Notes under the pieces: generated by a model
What the model saw: only the letters and a program-made list of their open reading frames with translations
Database searches by the model: none
What the model was told of the DNA's origin: nothing
Assembly (NCBI GenBank): GCA_026874595.1
Contig: CM049312.1
Location: 63,396,929 to 63,460,928, forward strand
DNA: 64,000 nt
From: Sipunculus nudus
Lineage: Eukaryota > Annelida > Sipuncula > Golfingiida > Sipunculidae
Direction: 5' to 3'
Program-made: the position numbers and the translations under genes
In this document: positions 25,813-36,588 of the stretch, piece after piece
Layout of the letters: every line of letters begins with the position of its first letter
Numbering within the stretch: the stretch's first letter is position 1

Positions 25813-26943
25813 AAGCCAAGGTCACATTTCCGACCGAACTCCGGTGGACTTTTAGAGTCGGTATGGCTGCGCGCTCCTCGGCCATTTTCAAAATTCGTCG
25901 ATTTTTAGATTGTGGGGACGACTCGACCGAGTCCAAAACTATTTCTGCGCCTGTGATTTGAAGGGGTCCGACAGAATGCCGCTGAATGGAAACTCGTCGA
26001 AGTCTCGCCGATGCTCTTTAAGCAGGGGTCACATAACCAACGGGCTCCGTCCGACTTTGTAAATCGCCAAAAGTCGCCGAAATTCAAGCCCGCATTCCTG
26101 CCGAAGATGCCCTTTTTGAGCTCATAGAGAAGTCGGGCGGGCTCCGTTTTGGAGGCTTAAATGCACCATGGGACACCAAAACCTGTTCCTAATTCAGGGA
26201 TTTTCGAATGGCGAATTTTGTGGTCGCAGAGCTCCTTGCATTTTGAGATATTTTCTACATTCGATGAAGCGGACTCCGGTTCTCGTGCCTACTTCTTTTT
26301 AGGAATGGGTTTCCATGCCCTCTTAGTTTTTTTTTTGCGGCATCTTAGCTAGCCACAAGTACCTAGTAGCTTTGCAGTACTCTGCACTCTCTCAGACATA
26401 AGAAATATGTGTAAAACTTTTAACATGTCCTATATATACTTCTCGTAACTACTTCTTTTCAGGAATGGGTTTCCATGCCCCCTTAGTTTTTTTGGCGGCA
26501 TCTTAGCTAGTCACAAGTACCTCGTAGCTTTGCAGTACTCTTCATTCTCTCAGACATAAGAAATATGTGTAAAACTTTTAACATGTCCTATAAATACTCG
26601 AGACGCGGACGTTGGAGGACGTCAGTTAGGACGTTAGGCGGTGCCCATCTGGGTGTCGCCCGAGTGTCGGGCGGGCATCGACAGACCAAGTGACCATCGA
26701 CCGACACTCGGACGGCTCCCACCATTATGCCGAGCGGAGTTCGCCCGACTCCCGTTTGTTTACTGACGGCCGCCGGGCGATGTTTGATCACACGTGTTCA
26801 AAGGGCACCGCCCGAGCCCCGTCCAGTATATGACAAGATAGATTTTAAGCGAAAAATACGCTCGACTCCCTGGCGGGCTTGAAATTCGGCGATTTTCTGG
26901 CGATCACAAAATTCGGCCGGAGGCCGTTGGATGTGAGAACGGC
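25813..26943. mobile_element. Putative non-autonomous TIR DNA element (GC-richer)
   Basis: The segment is noticeably GC-richer than its surroundings. About 70 bp at 26,021-26,094 (GGTCACATAACCAACGG ... TTCAAGCCCGC) reappear, inverted and diverged, at 26,873-26,943, giving a TIR pair about 920 bp apart. A further related terminus, AAGCCAAGGTCACATTTCC, begins at 25,813, so two nested or adjacent copies may be present. The interior has a 160-bp tandem duplication (see separate entry) and CG-rich sequence near 26.6-26.8 kb. No transposase was found. Superfamily and target-site duplication were not determined. Confidence 0.6.
26289..26595. repeat. 160-bp tandem duplication inside the TIR element
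   Basis: The block starting CTACTTCTTTTTAGGAATGG is repeated almost exactly one period later; the anchor AGGAATGGGTTTCCATGCCC is at 26,301 and 26,461. Both copies end with AACATGTCCTATA(T/A)ATAC. Differences are a handful of substitutions and a shorter T-run, so the duplication is relatively recent. Confidence 0.9.
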
Positions 26944-29055
26944 TTTCACGTCACCCGCAGCACCTCAGTGGTCGGCAATGAATTCCGTATAGGGAGCTCG
27001 TTCGTTGTCAAGGTTACAGGCTGAGCATCACCCGTTAATCTTGGGACGCAAGCCCGAAAGCCAAACAGGCTTCGTTTGGGCCCCTTCAGTGACGTCAATA
27101 AATCTTGGAATAACCCCTTTATAAACAATCACACACCATCAAACATACAAATACTTTTTTAATTCTTAAATGTACTAATTTTATTTTTTTTTAAATTAGG
27201 CTTTATGTTTCTAGTATAGATTTATTCTAAACCAGGTTAAGTCATAGTAAAGTCAGAAATGGAAGCCATGGTGATTTGGGGGGAGGGGGTGTTACTCGGG
27301 TAAAGTCAGAAATGGGAGTAAAGACTAAAATTCCAAATATTTATATATTTATTTTCAATATATAACTAATATACAATAGCAGAGGGATGATTACATTGAC
27401 CATTTCCCCCGGATAAAACGTGGAGTGGGATATATACCCCCATCCCCCGCTCTCTTGACGCCGCCGGGCCCGGATCCAGGGAATTATGTTTGCCTAAAAA
27501 ATGCGCTTACAGCAGACAATCCGAAGGATCCCCAACGGTACTCACTGGCGGCTCTGGCGACTTCTTACCGAACTGGTTCCGAGATAAATTATCGCCGAAC
27601 TTGCAGCGATCTCTTGTCGCTGTTTTACTTAGCGTTCAAGAGCGAGGAGCACTCAACAAGCTGTAACAAGCAAATTCATGGAATTTATGTCCTTCGTTTC
27701 TGCCTCTTGTTTTCCCCTGCTTGCCTTCTCAACATGTTTTAGTTTTATTTTCCCCTGAAGATGTCTCCACATGTCGTGTCGTGTGGCTGTGTTTTAGTTT
27801 TCATTGTCCCCTGAAGATATCTCCACTGGTCATAAGTTTTGTTATGAATTGGGAACAGAAGGGGGATTTTTGTTTGTTTTGGAGCTGGAGATTACAATTT
27901 TCAGACAGACATTCCGAAACCAAATTCCAACCAAGGTATGCATGCATGAGAGCAATCACTGAGTCAAATTTGAATGAAATCGAATAATATTTAGGAAAGC
28001 TATCGCATTAAAATGATACCTGACCAACGGACGGACAGACAGACGTACAGACAAACCCAAATCAATGTCCCCGTTCCTCGGACTATTCTATTCTATAAAG
28101 AATGCTAACAGAAAAGACAACAAAATTAGGCGATGGTATATCCTGAATTTTCTTAGTATGAATAGCAAAATGGAAAGAATATTGAAAAAATATGGAGAAA
28201 AACCATGAAGTGAAATATTACATATAAAGTATCTCGCAACTGCGGTGTGTACAATTACACTCACAGCTTTATGGTGATTTGAAGATGTATTCTACGTTAG
28301 TTTTATGTCTGCAGTTCTGTTGAGTCCCTTTTGAGATCTATCAAACTGCTCTAGAGTTATCTTATAGAAACGCACTTATATTACATATTATATACACCGA
28401 CATTATAATTTATTTCACCAGGCTACGTCTGGCATAGCAGGTAATGACGTTATATTTGGCAGGTATCAGTTCTTTTGGATTAATATGACCCACACACCAC
28501 GGAATAGCAACGTAAACCAGTCCATCAACTCACCACCGTTTGTATTATAGAACCCTATACAACAGAGGAGCAGCCTGGATGCCTCGCAGGCATGTGTTTG
28601 CCGTGTCTTATGCTGCTCGCGTTTCAGATTCCAGCGACAATGTAATATTAAAGTCGGCTTGAATTGTATTCGTTCCTTGCTTTCACAGAGAATCGAAAGC
28701 AGCCTGACTGAAGGCAGAATAAATGAGCGGCATTCGATATGAAACTGTAACAGCCCCAAGGAATTCTGCCGATGTCATTAAATGACTGTTTTTCAGCCGT
28801 GGCTAAAAAAAAAGGTATTTATCATCTATTGGTTTCGGATCAATTTTAGTGTATAGGTATTCCCATTGTAGATCCAGACCTGCAACGCTTATATAATATG
28901 TGATACACTGTTAAACGGTATATACGGTTTTGAGTAAAAAGCATTTCTAGTCTATCATTTGGACAGGGCAGTGCGAATCAGTTTTAGCTATTATATAAAT
29001 AGTATATTCCTTCTTCATTGTGAAGACACTAACTAAGCTCATATAATATAAACAT
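26944..29055. other. Intergenic, no supported gene
   Basis: A partial GGCCCGGATCCAGGG motif at about 27,465-27,480 resembles one end of the GGCGGATCC-type MITE at 47.0 kb. Open frames at 27.4-28.0 and 28.5-28.8 kb have no recognisable content. Confidence 0.45.
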
Positions 29056-29057
29056 TT

Positions 29058-29281
29058 ATTTTTCATGGATTGTACAGATAGTTGTTATAACTAATCGCGG
29101 CACTCTCCATGGCTCAGATGGTGGCGTTTCGTATTCTGTAATGGTGGAGGAAACCGGAGAACCCGGAGAAAACCACCGACCATGGACGGGCGACCACAAC
29201 CCAAAACCAAGGCGGGGATCGAACCCGGGTCTCCAACTGAGAAAGCCGAGCGTTTTACCCCGTGACTGTCCGGGCCACATA
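29058..29281 (-). mobile_element. tRNA-derived SINE, copy 1
   Basis: Read on the minus strand, a tRNA-like head carries a B-box (GGGTTCGATCCC) preceded by a recognisable tRNA-like half. A conserved body follows, containing GTCGGTGGTTTTCTCCGGG and CCGGTTTCCTCC, then an A-rich tail near 29,058. The body motif is shared with the copies at 55.8 and 63.7 kb. Such bodies occur in widespread metazoan SINE families. The element is not a tRNA gene, because the sequence extends well beyond the tRNA-like part. Confidence 0.75.
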
Positions 29282-31069
29282 TATTTACACGGAAATTTAG
29301 ATTTTACATTATTATAGATGTGTGGACTTCCGGGGGCGGGCAGGGACTAAAGAGGTATATCAGAAAACCTTTGCCAAAAAAAGTTCATATTTACCACGAC
29401 GTATGCGGAGATGGAGTTTCTGTATTCTTTGATGGTGTTTGTTGGAATCCGACTGGTTAAGAAATACATGCTCAGCCTATCAAATGTCCAAGGTGGCCTT
29501 GCCCATTATTTTGCATTCATTATAGGAGAAAGCAATAGAGAACAAAACGCAGAAAGTGGAAGAAAGCAGAGAAGATAATAAATGACAACTTCCAAATTGG
29601 TGGTAATCAAAATCCCTGGCAAACATACCCCAATCCGAAAGAAATAAAAAAAGGAGACGACATCAAGAGATAAAAAATGACCTCAGAGCGTAACAGGGCA
29701 TGGCGTCACACCTGCGGTTTATCTTTAGTCGAAAGCTGTAGGCGAGGCGGGCCAGGGGACTTGATTTAACAGTCTAGGAAAAGGCGAATGTTGTCGTAAA
29801 TAAGAAAAGCCCAGTTTGAACAGACATTCGTCCCCCCAGATCGATGTATTTGGCTCAGAAAGGGCCACTAAGCCGTGCTTGGGACGCCAAGCAGCTCGCC
29901 CACCTTTGTTAAACTTGGTATAAGTTGCCAATTTAAATTCTAAACGATTTTGTAGGCGTGGGTTCGGAAATTCCTTGTATGGTGGGTCAAACAAATTGGC
30001 GTTAAACAAATTTCAGATTTTTTTTTTAAATATTACGGTGCCAGAAGAAACTGAACTTTGCACACAAGGACGTTAAAAAGTCCAAATAGAAGGTACATTA
30101 TTGCTTAAAAAAATAACAAGATGGGTCACCTGACAGATCACGTTAGGTTTTATTTTTGCTCTTTTGTTGGATATGGGTTTGACGTGATGCAATCTGAAGT
30201 ATAATCTATTTTGGGTGGAAATTCGATTTCTCTTCCTTTCTAGCTAAATGATAGGTGTCGTTTTAGGTATTACGACTGAAAAAGACTTGTGAAGGTTTAT
30301 AGATAAAACTTCAATTAGACTAAACGTTGATGACGTCGATGGACTATCCCAGAATGCAGCGTAAATTACCAGTCGTCTTAGGAAGGCTAAATCGATCAGA
30401 AAGTAATAGAAAACTGCAGTTGGTCGGGTCACATGTCTAGACAACAGGGTTTTATGGTACTTCTATGGGCCGTGTAATCAACAGGGTGTCTTGTGTAGCC
30501 CTCACCAATCTAAACTCTTTGTCTCTCAGTCTACCTCTGTTACCGTCTATGATTGTTTATACAGGAATTTAAAGGGGTCAAACCACCTATTAAGCATGTT
30601 GAATTAACACAAAAAATAGATTCTTCCCTTTTAAATTAATCTATACCTGCCAAAATATTACCTGGAAACCGTTTGCTTATTCCTGTAAACGAGTGATAAA
30701 AAATGTGGACCGGGCACGATCACAGATATCAATATAACACAGCGTGTGGGCCGTGCGCATCGCGGAGCCACAACATTTGTCAGCCAGAAGATGCCCTGAC
30801 TGCCCCAAAAATATAATACATGTTACCGCTGGCTAAAACGCCGCGTAGTTGCGGTCAACAATCGGACCTCCGTTTACGCGGTCTTGTTATTTTAAACAGA
30901 CATACGTGGGCTGTGTATACCCACACGCAGAGCCATAACAAGTTATTAAACAGTCGTATGCGAGGTACTGAGACTGTGTGCTGGGATGGTTTTGCTGGGA
31001 AAACTTTTGTATAAAGAAAAACTAAACTGATAGTGTGAAAGAACAGACATAAAATTTTCCATCATTATG
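29282..31069. other. Intergenic, no supported gene
   Basis: No domain-bearing frame was seen. A 94-codon minus-strand frame at 29.7-30.0 kb is not recognised and lacks supporting splice or start context. Confidence 0.45.
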
Positions 31070-31545
31070 TCCCTTTCAGTTGAACAATGTTTAAGCAAGG
31101 CATGTTGTCCACGAAATAAATAAAATTGCTTTTTTGTTCGCGAGAGTTATAAATTCGCGATAAAAACGAAAGGGATATATAACCTTCGGGAATAAGAGGT
31201 CCCATCGTCGAAGGCAAAGTTTTAAAGCAAAAAAAAAAAAAAGAAAAAAATGGTTGACAGTACAAAATAGTTAGTGTTTGTTCAAAGATTGATATTTAAA
31301 ATTATATTAGATCTTTCCAATTGTCTGCCATTAACTAACAATATTTTTTTGTGTTTAAGATTATGTGCACATAATATTTGATACAATTAATTCACATGAT
31401 TGTTATACTCCGTGTATAGGGATATTGTATTGTGAGATCGCGGAAAAGGAACCCCTGGGTTACCGTGTAAAAGGGAAAAAAGGGAAAGCCGCGAATTGTC
31501 AGCCTCTCGAATATGAAGCTTACCACGGTATGCTATTTATTGTAG
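31070..31545 (+). repeat. CGCGA-rich repeat, intact copy (empty LINE site)
   Basis: This copy shares its order of blocks with 31,920-32,211 plus 34,030-34,165. A TTCGCGAGAGTTATAAATTCGCG-type start comes first, then 'ggaataagaggtcccatcgt', 'gattgatattt', 'gtgagatcgcgg' and a GAATATGAAG(C/T)...ACCAC end. The ends are loosely inverted (GTGGT...TTCGCG), so it may be a MITE. It has no insertion where the second copy carries the LINE. Confidence 0.65.
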
Positions 31546-31798
31546 TATGTCGTGGAAATTAAAAGCTCATGTACCCATTGGGAACCCTTAAAGTATAAAA
31601 CAACTACAACAGAACCACCGTTACCGTCACTCCTGAATAGCAGTCATACCGAATTATCAGACAAGAACCCCAATCTGCTTTTCAATCACTTCCCTTAAAG
31701 CGCATTACTTCAGTCCGGCTACTTCTCTAATATTGCCCCTTAGACACAGATAGATTGATCACCTTAGTGGAGGAGTTTAACTCTCGTTACTTATAATA

Positions 31799-31800
<2 letters not shown>

Positions 31801-31868
<68 letters not shown>
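31801..31868. repeat. (TA)n microsatellite
   Basis: Uninterrupted TA tract of nearly 70 bp between the two CGCGA-rich repeats. Confidence 0.9.
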
Positions 31869-31869
<1 letters not shown>

Positions 31870-32211
31870 TCCATCCAGCATATTTCTATTACAAAACTAA
31901 TAATCACTGAATAAACAATTATATGTCGTGTTCGTCTTTTTCTTCGCGAGGGTTTTATAATCGCGTTATTCGCAAAGAAGAATTATAGCGAAAATAAAAC
32001 CTTCGTGAATAAGATATCATATCGTGAGGCAAGTTGAAAAGTAAAATATTGATATAAAATACGAATAATAATATGTCTTGTACGTTGAAGGATTGATATT
32101 TTGAACTATGTCGGATCCTTTAAATTATCTCCCACTAATGTACAAAAATTCCAATTCGTTCGATATTCTCTTTCATGGGTCTCTTTTCAAGTTGTTAGAT
32201 TTGTTCGGCAT

Positions 32212-34029
32212 GTTATTTATTTATTTATTTAATTATTTATTACAACATCTTTCAGGGTAGCCTTTATCAGGATAAAAATTCTGTTTACAGAAGGGCCCTG
32301 TAATACATAGATACATAACAATAAAATACAATGTTCAATAAGGCCATAAACTAAAATTACATCATACAATCACAGAATTTCAAGCGAAAACGCGGTGACG
32401 TAAAACAGCTAAAGTCAAAGTACAAATATATGTGGTCAAGTTTCGTTATGAAAAGTATGCAACAGAGTTGCTAAATACATAAAACGAAGTTAAAATACAA
32501 ATAAAGCACAACTGTGTAAAATATAAATGAAATGTATATATAAAAGTTTACATAAGATGCGCATAAGTACGGTAATGAAAAATTAGATGACGCTCAAATA
32601 TTAGTATTATTTAGCTGTATACAAGTAGAAAATGAAAGGTAATTATTTTATCTTGGTATTATATGCAAGGAAATATGTGCGCGCTAGCCTTTTAAAGCTC
32701 TTTGGATTGTTGGCATTTTTTAGTTTTGTCGGAAGGCTATTCCATAGAACACTGCCTGCATAAAAAGACGAGGTTTTTAGGATTTCTGTGCGTGGTTTCG
32801 GAATATTAATATGAGAATTTACTGATAAACGGGTGTTATACTGATGAACATCACGGGTAAAAGTAAGTTCTTAATAAGATAAAAAGGGGCGAGTCCATTG
32901 ATACATTTATATGTAAATATCGATAAAAGAGACATGTATCGTTGCTCTATGTTCATCCATCCATTGTCATGGATAATTGCCAAGCTGCTGTGCGAGTGAT
33001 CATTAATGCCTGAGATAATTCTGGCTGCTCGGCCCTGAAGCCGCTGAATTGGAAGACGAAATGTACGAGCACAATTTCCCCGAACAGTAAGGCCATAGTC
33101 AATATTTGGTTGAATGAACGCGTGATAACATGTATTCAAATATTTTTTAGGGAGAAATTTTCTAATTCGGTGCAGTAGTCCTATCTTCGAGCATAATTTC
33201 TTTATTACTACTTTTGTCTGATTCTTTCATGAAAGATGGCGGTCAATTTCAATGCCCAAATGGCGAACATCATCAACATTCACTATATAACAATGTCCTA
33301 CACTAATTGATAGGTTATCGTCAGACCTACGTTGTTTTGAGTGTGTTAACATTGAAGCTGATTTTTCGGCATTTATTGAAAGCTTATTATTACGCATCCA
33401 ATTAACTACTTGGGAAAGGCCAGTCTGAAGTTTGTTTTTGGGCAGTAATAACGTCGGGGCCGTTTACATATATCGTGATATCATCAGCATAGAAAAAGCA
33501 TTTTGCTCCAGGGACATTAGCAGGTAAGTCGTTCAGATATATTAAAAAGAGTACTGGACCGAGGATGGTGCCTTGAGGTACACCTGTTGTTATAATTTTT
33601 ACATCCGAAATACTTTTTGCGAAGGTTACATATTGTTTGCGATCATTTAAATATGAATGAAACCACTTTAAAGATGTCTCATAAACTCCATATTGTTCTA
33701 ATTTGTTCAAAAGAATACTGTGTGATAGTGAATCGAAGCCCTTTTTTACATCGAGAAAACACGCGGCATTAAGATTGCCCTGATCAATAATAGAGAACCT
33801 GTTGTCAACTAAATGATTAAGAGCAGTTTGAGTGGAGTTATTTGACAGGAAAGCAGTTTGTTCAGTTGAGAGGAGATCATAAGGAGACCGTAAATAAGCA
33901 ATAAGAGAAATTTTGACGTGTTTTTTTAAGAATTTTGACAATATTACACGTTACAGATATAGGACGGTAATTACCTATTTCGTTTAATTTACCCATACCT
34001 TTACATATTGGGACTACTTTATTGGGACT
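32212..34029 (-). mobile_element. 5'-truncated LINE (non-LTR retrotransposon)
   Basis: Minus-strand element with a simple (TAAA)n 3' tail, seen as TTTA repeats at 32,212-32,241. It has about 400 bp of 3' UTR and the C-terminal two thirds of a reverse-transcriptase ORF ending at TAA 32,643-32,645. The 5' end stops within RT domain 1, at about 34,029, where host repeat sequence resumes. Truncation at the 5' end is the usual outcome of target-primed reverse transcription. The simple-repeat tail and RT motifs suggest a CR1/L2/Jockey-type lineage, but the clade is uncertain. No endonuclease domain remains. Confidence 0.85.
32643..34020 (-). pseudogene. Broken reverse transcriptase ORF of the LINE
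   Basis: The reading runs from about 34,020 down to 32,643. GNYRPISV (RT motif 1) comes first, then after a shift at an A-run near 33,920 the largest open segment (33,941-33,402). That segment contains FLDVKKGFDS, GVPQGTILGPVLFLIYLNDL and the catalytic YADD box. A frameshift near 33,435 separates the thumb region. An in-frame TGA (33,227-33,229) stands where a tryptophan codon would be expected. The C-terminal LQGRAARI block follows in 33,139-32,819, and a further shift near 32,850 leads to a WNSLP-containing tail. At least three frameshifts and one stop show it cannot make an intact protein. It acts only as a fossil of reverse transcription. Confidence 0.85.
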
Positions 34030-34165
34030 ATTTGATATAAATAATTCATATGATATTGGTTTTCTCTATGACGGTTTTCAATATGGTGAGATCGCGAAAA
34101 TAGAATCCTCGCGAACCACTTCGCGAACTTTTAACCCCGCGAATATGAAGTCAACCACAATATAA

Positions 34166-35380
34166 TGTGCAGCAGACTTTATTCCAAGAGTCATTCGCTA
34201 GCACAAGCGAAACCGGATTGACATTAATTGCTGTCAGAAGGCACATATCGGGTTCTTTTGATCGCATCCTCCTGGGTGACCTGGGTGACAAATAAACAGT
34301 ATGTCATACATCGCCTCCCGGTCTGTTAAGGTCACATGGTCTTATTTATACACATGACCCGGGGTCACAAAGCCCTGAACCTGAAGCAGGGTAGTGAATG
34401 GTCTGGCTTTCTCTGGTAGGCTCTAGCCATCATGTGATGGAGCAATTAAAACACAACATTGTTTGATTTTTTAAGTATGTTTAGCATAATCTCCAATAAA
34501 ATTGACAGAATTGGTCATTTTTTTTAATCTGTGGCCAATCAAAGACATGTGGTCGAAATGCTTGTTTGGGACTACTTGGAGGGGTATTTTGGGCTTCACT
34601 ACATTCGGGCCAGGGTGATTAAAAAGGAGATACACAAGCCCCCATTTTCTTGGTCTAGTTTGACTTAAGAAACAACAAGCTATCAGGTAAAAAGAAGTTT
34701 AATATCAGAATTTATTTTTAAAGTTGTCAAAAAGAGGCCCAGACTTCTGGTGTTTTACAGATGTTATATAGGAAAATAAACACAGCTTCGTGTCCTTAAC
34801 AAGACAGGCACAGTATACTTCACAGTCCGTCCCAGGGACTGGCAGTAGCTCACTCAGCATGGGCCAGTCCTGGCACACCTTCTATATAAGCTTCTGTGGC
34901 TCTGTGATAAAGCCTCCTCCACGCAGGCGTTTAGTACAGAAGTATGGAGCGCCATTGCTTTGTGTTAATGGTAAGTACAATTACTGGTCTTATTATTAAT
35001 TCTCTGATTAGTCTTTCACTGCTTGTTAGTGGGGATGGACTATTTGTGGGCCAGTCATCGGCGAACACGCACCCTCACAGACACACACCTACACGCTTGA
35101 ACGATTTACTTTTGCTTACATATTTCATAAACCCCATGCACTTCAAAGGCGGTAATTACTTAAGGGAGGATATGTATCCTAGAAATGGGACTCATTGGAC
35201 ATGCATTGAACTATTCTAATTAAATAAAAAGCTCCGTAACGGCCCTACTTATATGGTCGATGAAGCGAGAACAAAATGTGAGCGTTATATGACCTGTTAC
35301 TTAATAAGATTAGTAATAGACATATGCAGAACTTATATATCGCAGCTGGCTTTATCCGCTCTTGTGTTAATCATTTTAAC
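34166..35380. other. Mostly intergenic; possible TATA promoter and short first exon
   Basis: A TATATAAG box at 34,883-34,890 is followed, 54 bp on, by ATGGAGCGC (34,944). A consensus donor ATG|GTAAGT lies at 34,971, so a nine-codon first exon is possible. No downstream exon could be recognised. The rest of the stretch has no supportable feature. Confidence 0.2.
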
Positions 35381-35446
35381 ATTAATCACGTTAACATATG
35401 TATATGTGTGTGACTTAACTTTGTATGTGGATATGTGTAACCATAC

Positions 35447-35488
<42 letters not shown>

Positions 35489-35570
35489 GTAAAAAAATAT
35501 GTGTTAATCACGTTAACATTTGTATATGTGTGTGTGACTTAACTTTGAATGTGGATATGTGTAACCATAC

Positions 35571-35607
<37 letters not shown>
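35381..35607. repeat. Tandem duplication of ~124 bp containing (TA)n
   Basis: A block beginning TTAATCACGTTAACAT, running through TGTGACTTAACTTTG and GGATATGTGTAACCATACAC into a TA tract, occurs at about 35,381-35,486. It occurs again at 35,503-35,607 with few differences. The TA tracts are part of the repeated unit. Confidence 0.85.
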
Positions 35608-35610
<3 letters not shown>

Positions 35611-36100
35611 CTATATATTCTTCTTTATAATAATACAAATATTTTTTATTCATTATATATATTGTAAAAATATGTGTGTATGTGTAACCATATATTGAGC
35701 GTTCACTGATGTGAGCTATTATCAGCTTGTTCTCGTGTCGTACACATCTGGCTTGTATCATATATTGATGTATACGTTGTACCTGTTCCTCGACACACCT
35801 GTATTCAGGTAGTACATGATGTATCCTAACACGGGGTCATTATTGAACCAAGAAGTTTGTGCGCTTGTGGCATCATTATCTCAGCAGAATACAAATAGGG
35901 GAAGTCTGAATACATTCAGTATACCTGTATGGTACAACAGTTAAATGGACCTTTTTTGTTGGGAGGTGGTTGGTCCCAATGTGAAAGAAAGGGGACGGAT
36001 AAATCATTTCACGAATAAATACACAGTATATTTCATCATTGGAGTGCGTATTATTTTATTAGATTTCTTATATGTTTCGTCATAAAGTATTATCATATGT

Positions 36101-36135
36101 TGAATCTCTCTTTCTCTCTCTCTCGCTCTCTCTCT

Positions 36136-36177
<42 letters not shown>

Positions 36178-36220
36178 AAAGATCAAGCATTATATGTATA
36201 TATAAATATACCCTCTCTCG

Positions 36221-36258
<38 letters not shown>

Positions 36259-36314
36259 GAATATACATATAATGCTTGATCTTTATACATATATATATAT
36301 AAATTTATAAATAC

Positions 36315-36366
<52 letters not shown>
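36101..36366. repeat. CT/TA microsatellite complex with a perfect-looking inverted repeat
   Basis: (CT)n and (TA)n blocks alternate. Within them TATGTATAAAGATCAAGCAT (from about 36,172) is mirrored as its reverse complement at about 36,264-36,293. Arms of about 30 bp lie around a CT/TA loop of some 60 bp, which could fold into a cruciform or hairpin. Confidence 0.85.
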
Positions 36367-36370
<4 letters not shown>

Positions 36371-36544
36371 CAGTGGAACCCCATAATTAAGACCACCTTG
36401 GGGACCGACCAAAGTGGTCGTAATTTGGGGATGGTCGTATTTGTGAAACTCTAAGTAACCTGGATCGTATATTTGGGACCAAGAAAAGTGGTCATAATTG
36501 TGGGGGTGGTCGCAATTGCAGGGTGGTCGCAAGACGGGATTCCC

Positions 36545-36547
<3 letters not shown>
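36371..36547 (+). mobile_element. pogo-like MITE, copy 1
   Basis: A 177-bp element starts CAGTGGAACCCC and ends with an imperfect inverse (GGGATTCCCCTG), flanked by TA on both sides. The internal sequence repeats GTGGTCGTAATT-like motifs in both orientations, so the whole element is close to palindromic. A closely related copy in the same orientation lies at 42,684-42,861. CAGTGGAACC-type termini and TA target sites are typical of pogo/Tc1-mariner-derived MITEs. No coding capacity. Confidence 0.8.

Positions 36548-36588
<41 letters not shown>

Larger units (their letters stand above)
31920..34165 (+). repeat. CGCGA-rich repeat, second copy split by a LINE
   Basis: The left part (31,920-32,211) matches 31,110-31,370. 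The right part (34,030-34,165) matches 31,377-31,530, with TTTGATA..AATTAATTCA(C/T)ATGAT resuming at 34,030. The intervening 1.8 kb is the minus-strand LINE. The split gives a clean boundary for the LINE's 5' truncation. Confidence 0.65.

Noticed and set aside
29725-30009. 94-codon minus-strand open frame
   Set aside because: The peptide has no recognisable motif and there is no supporting context.
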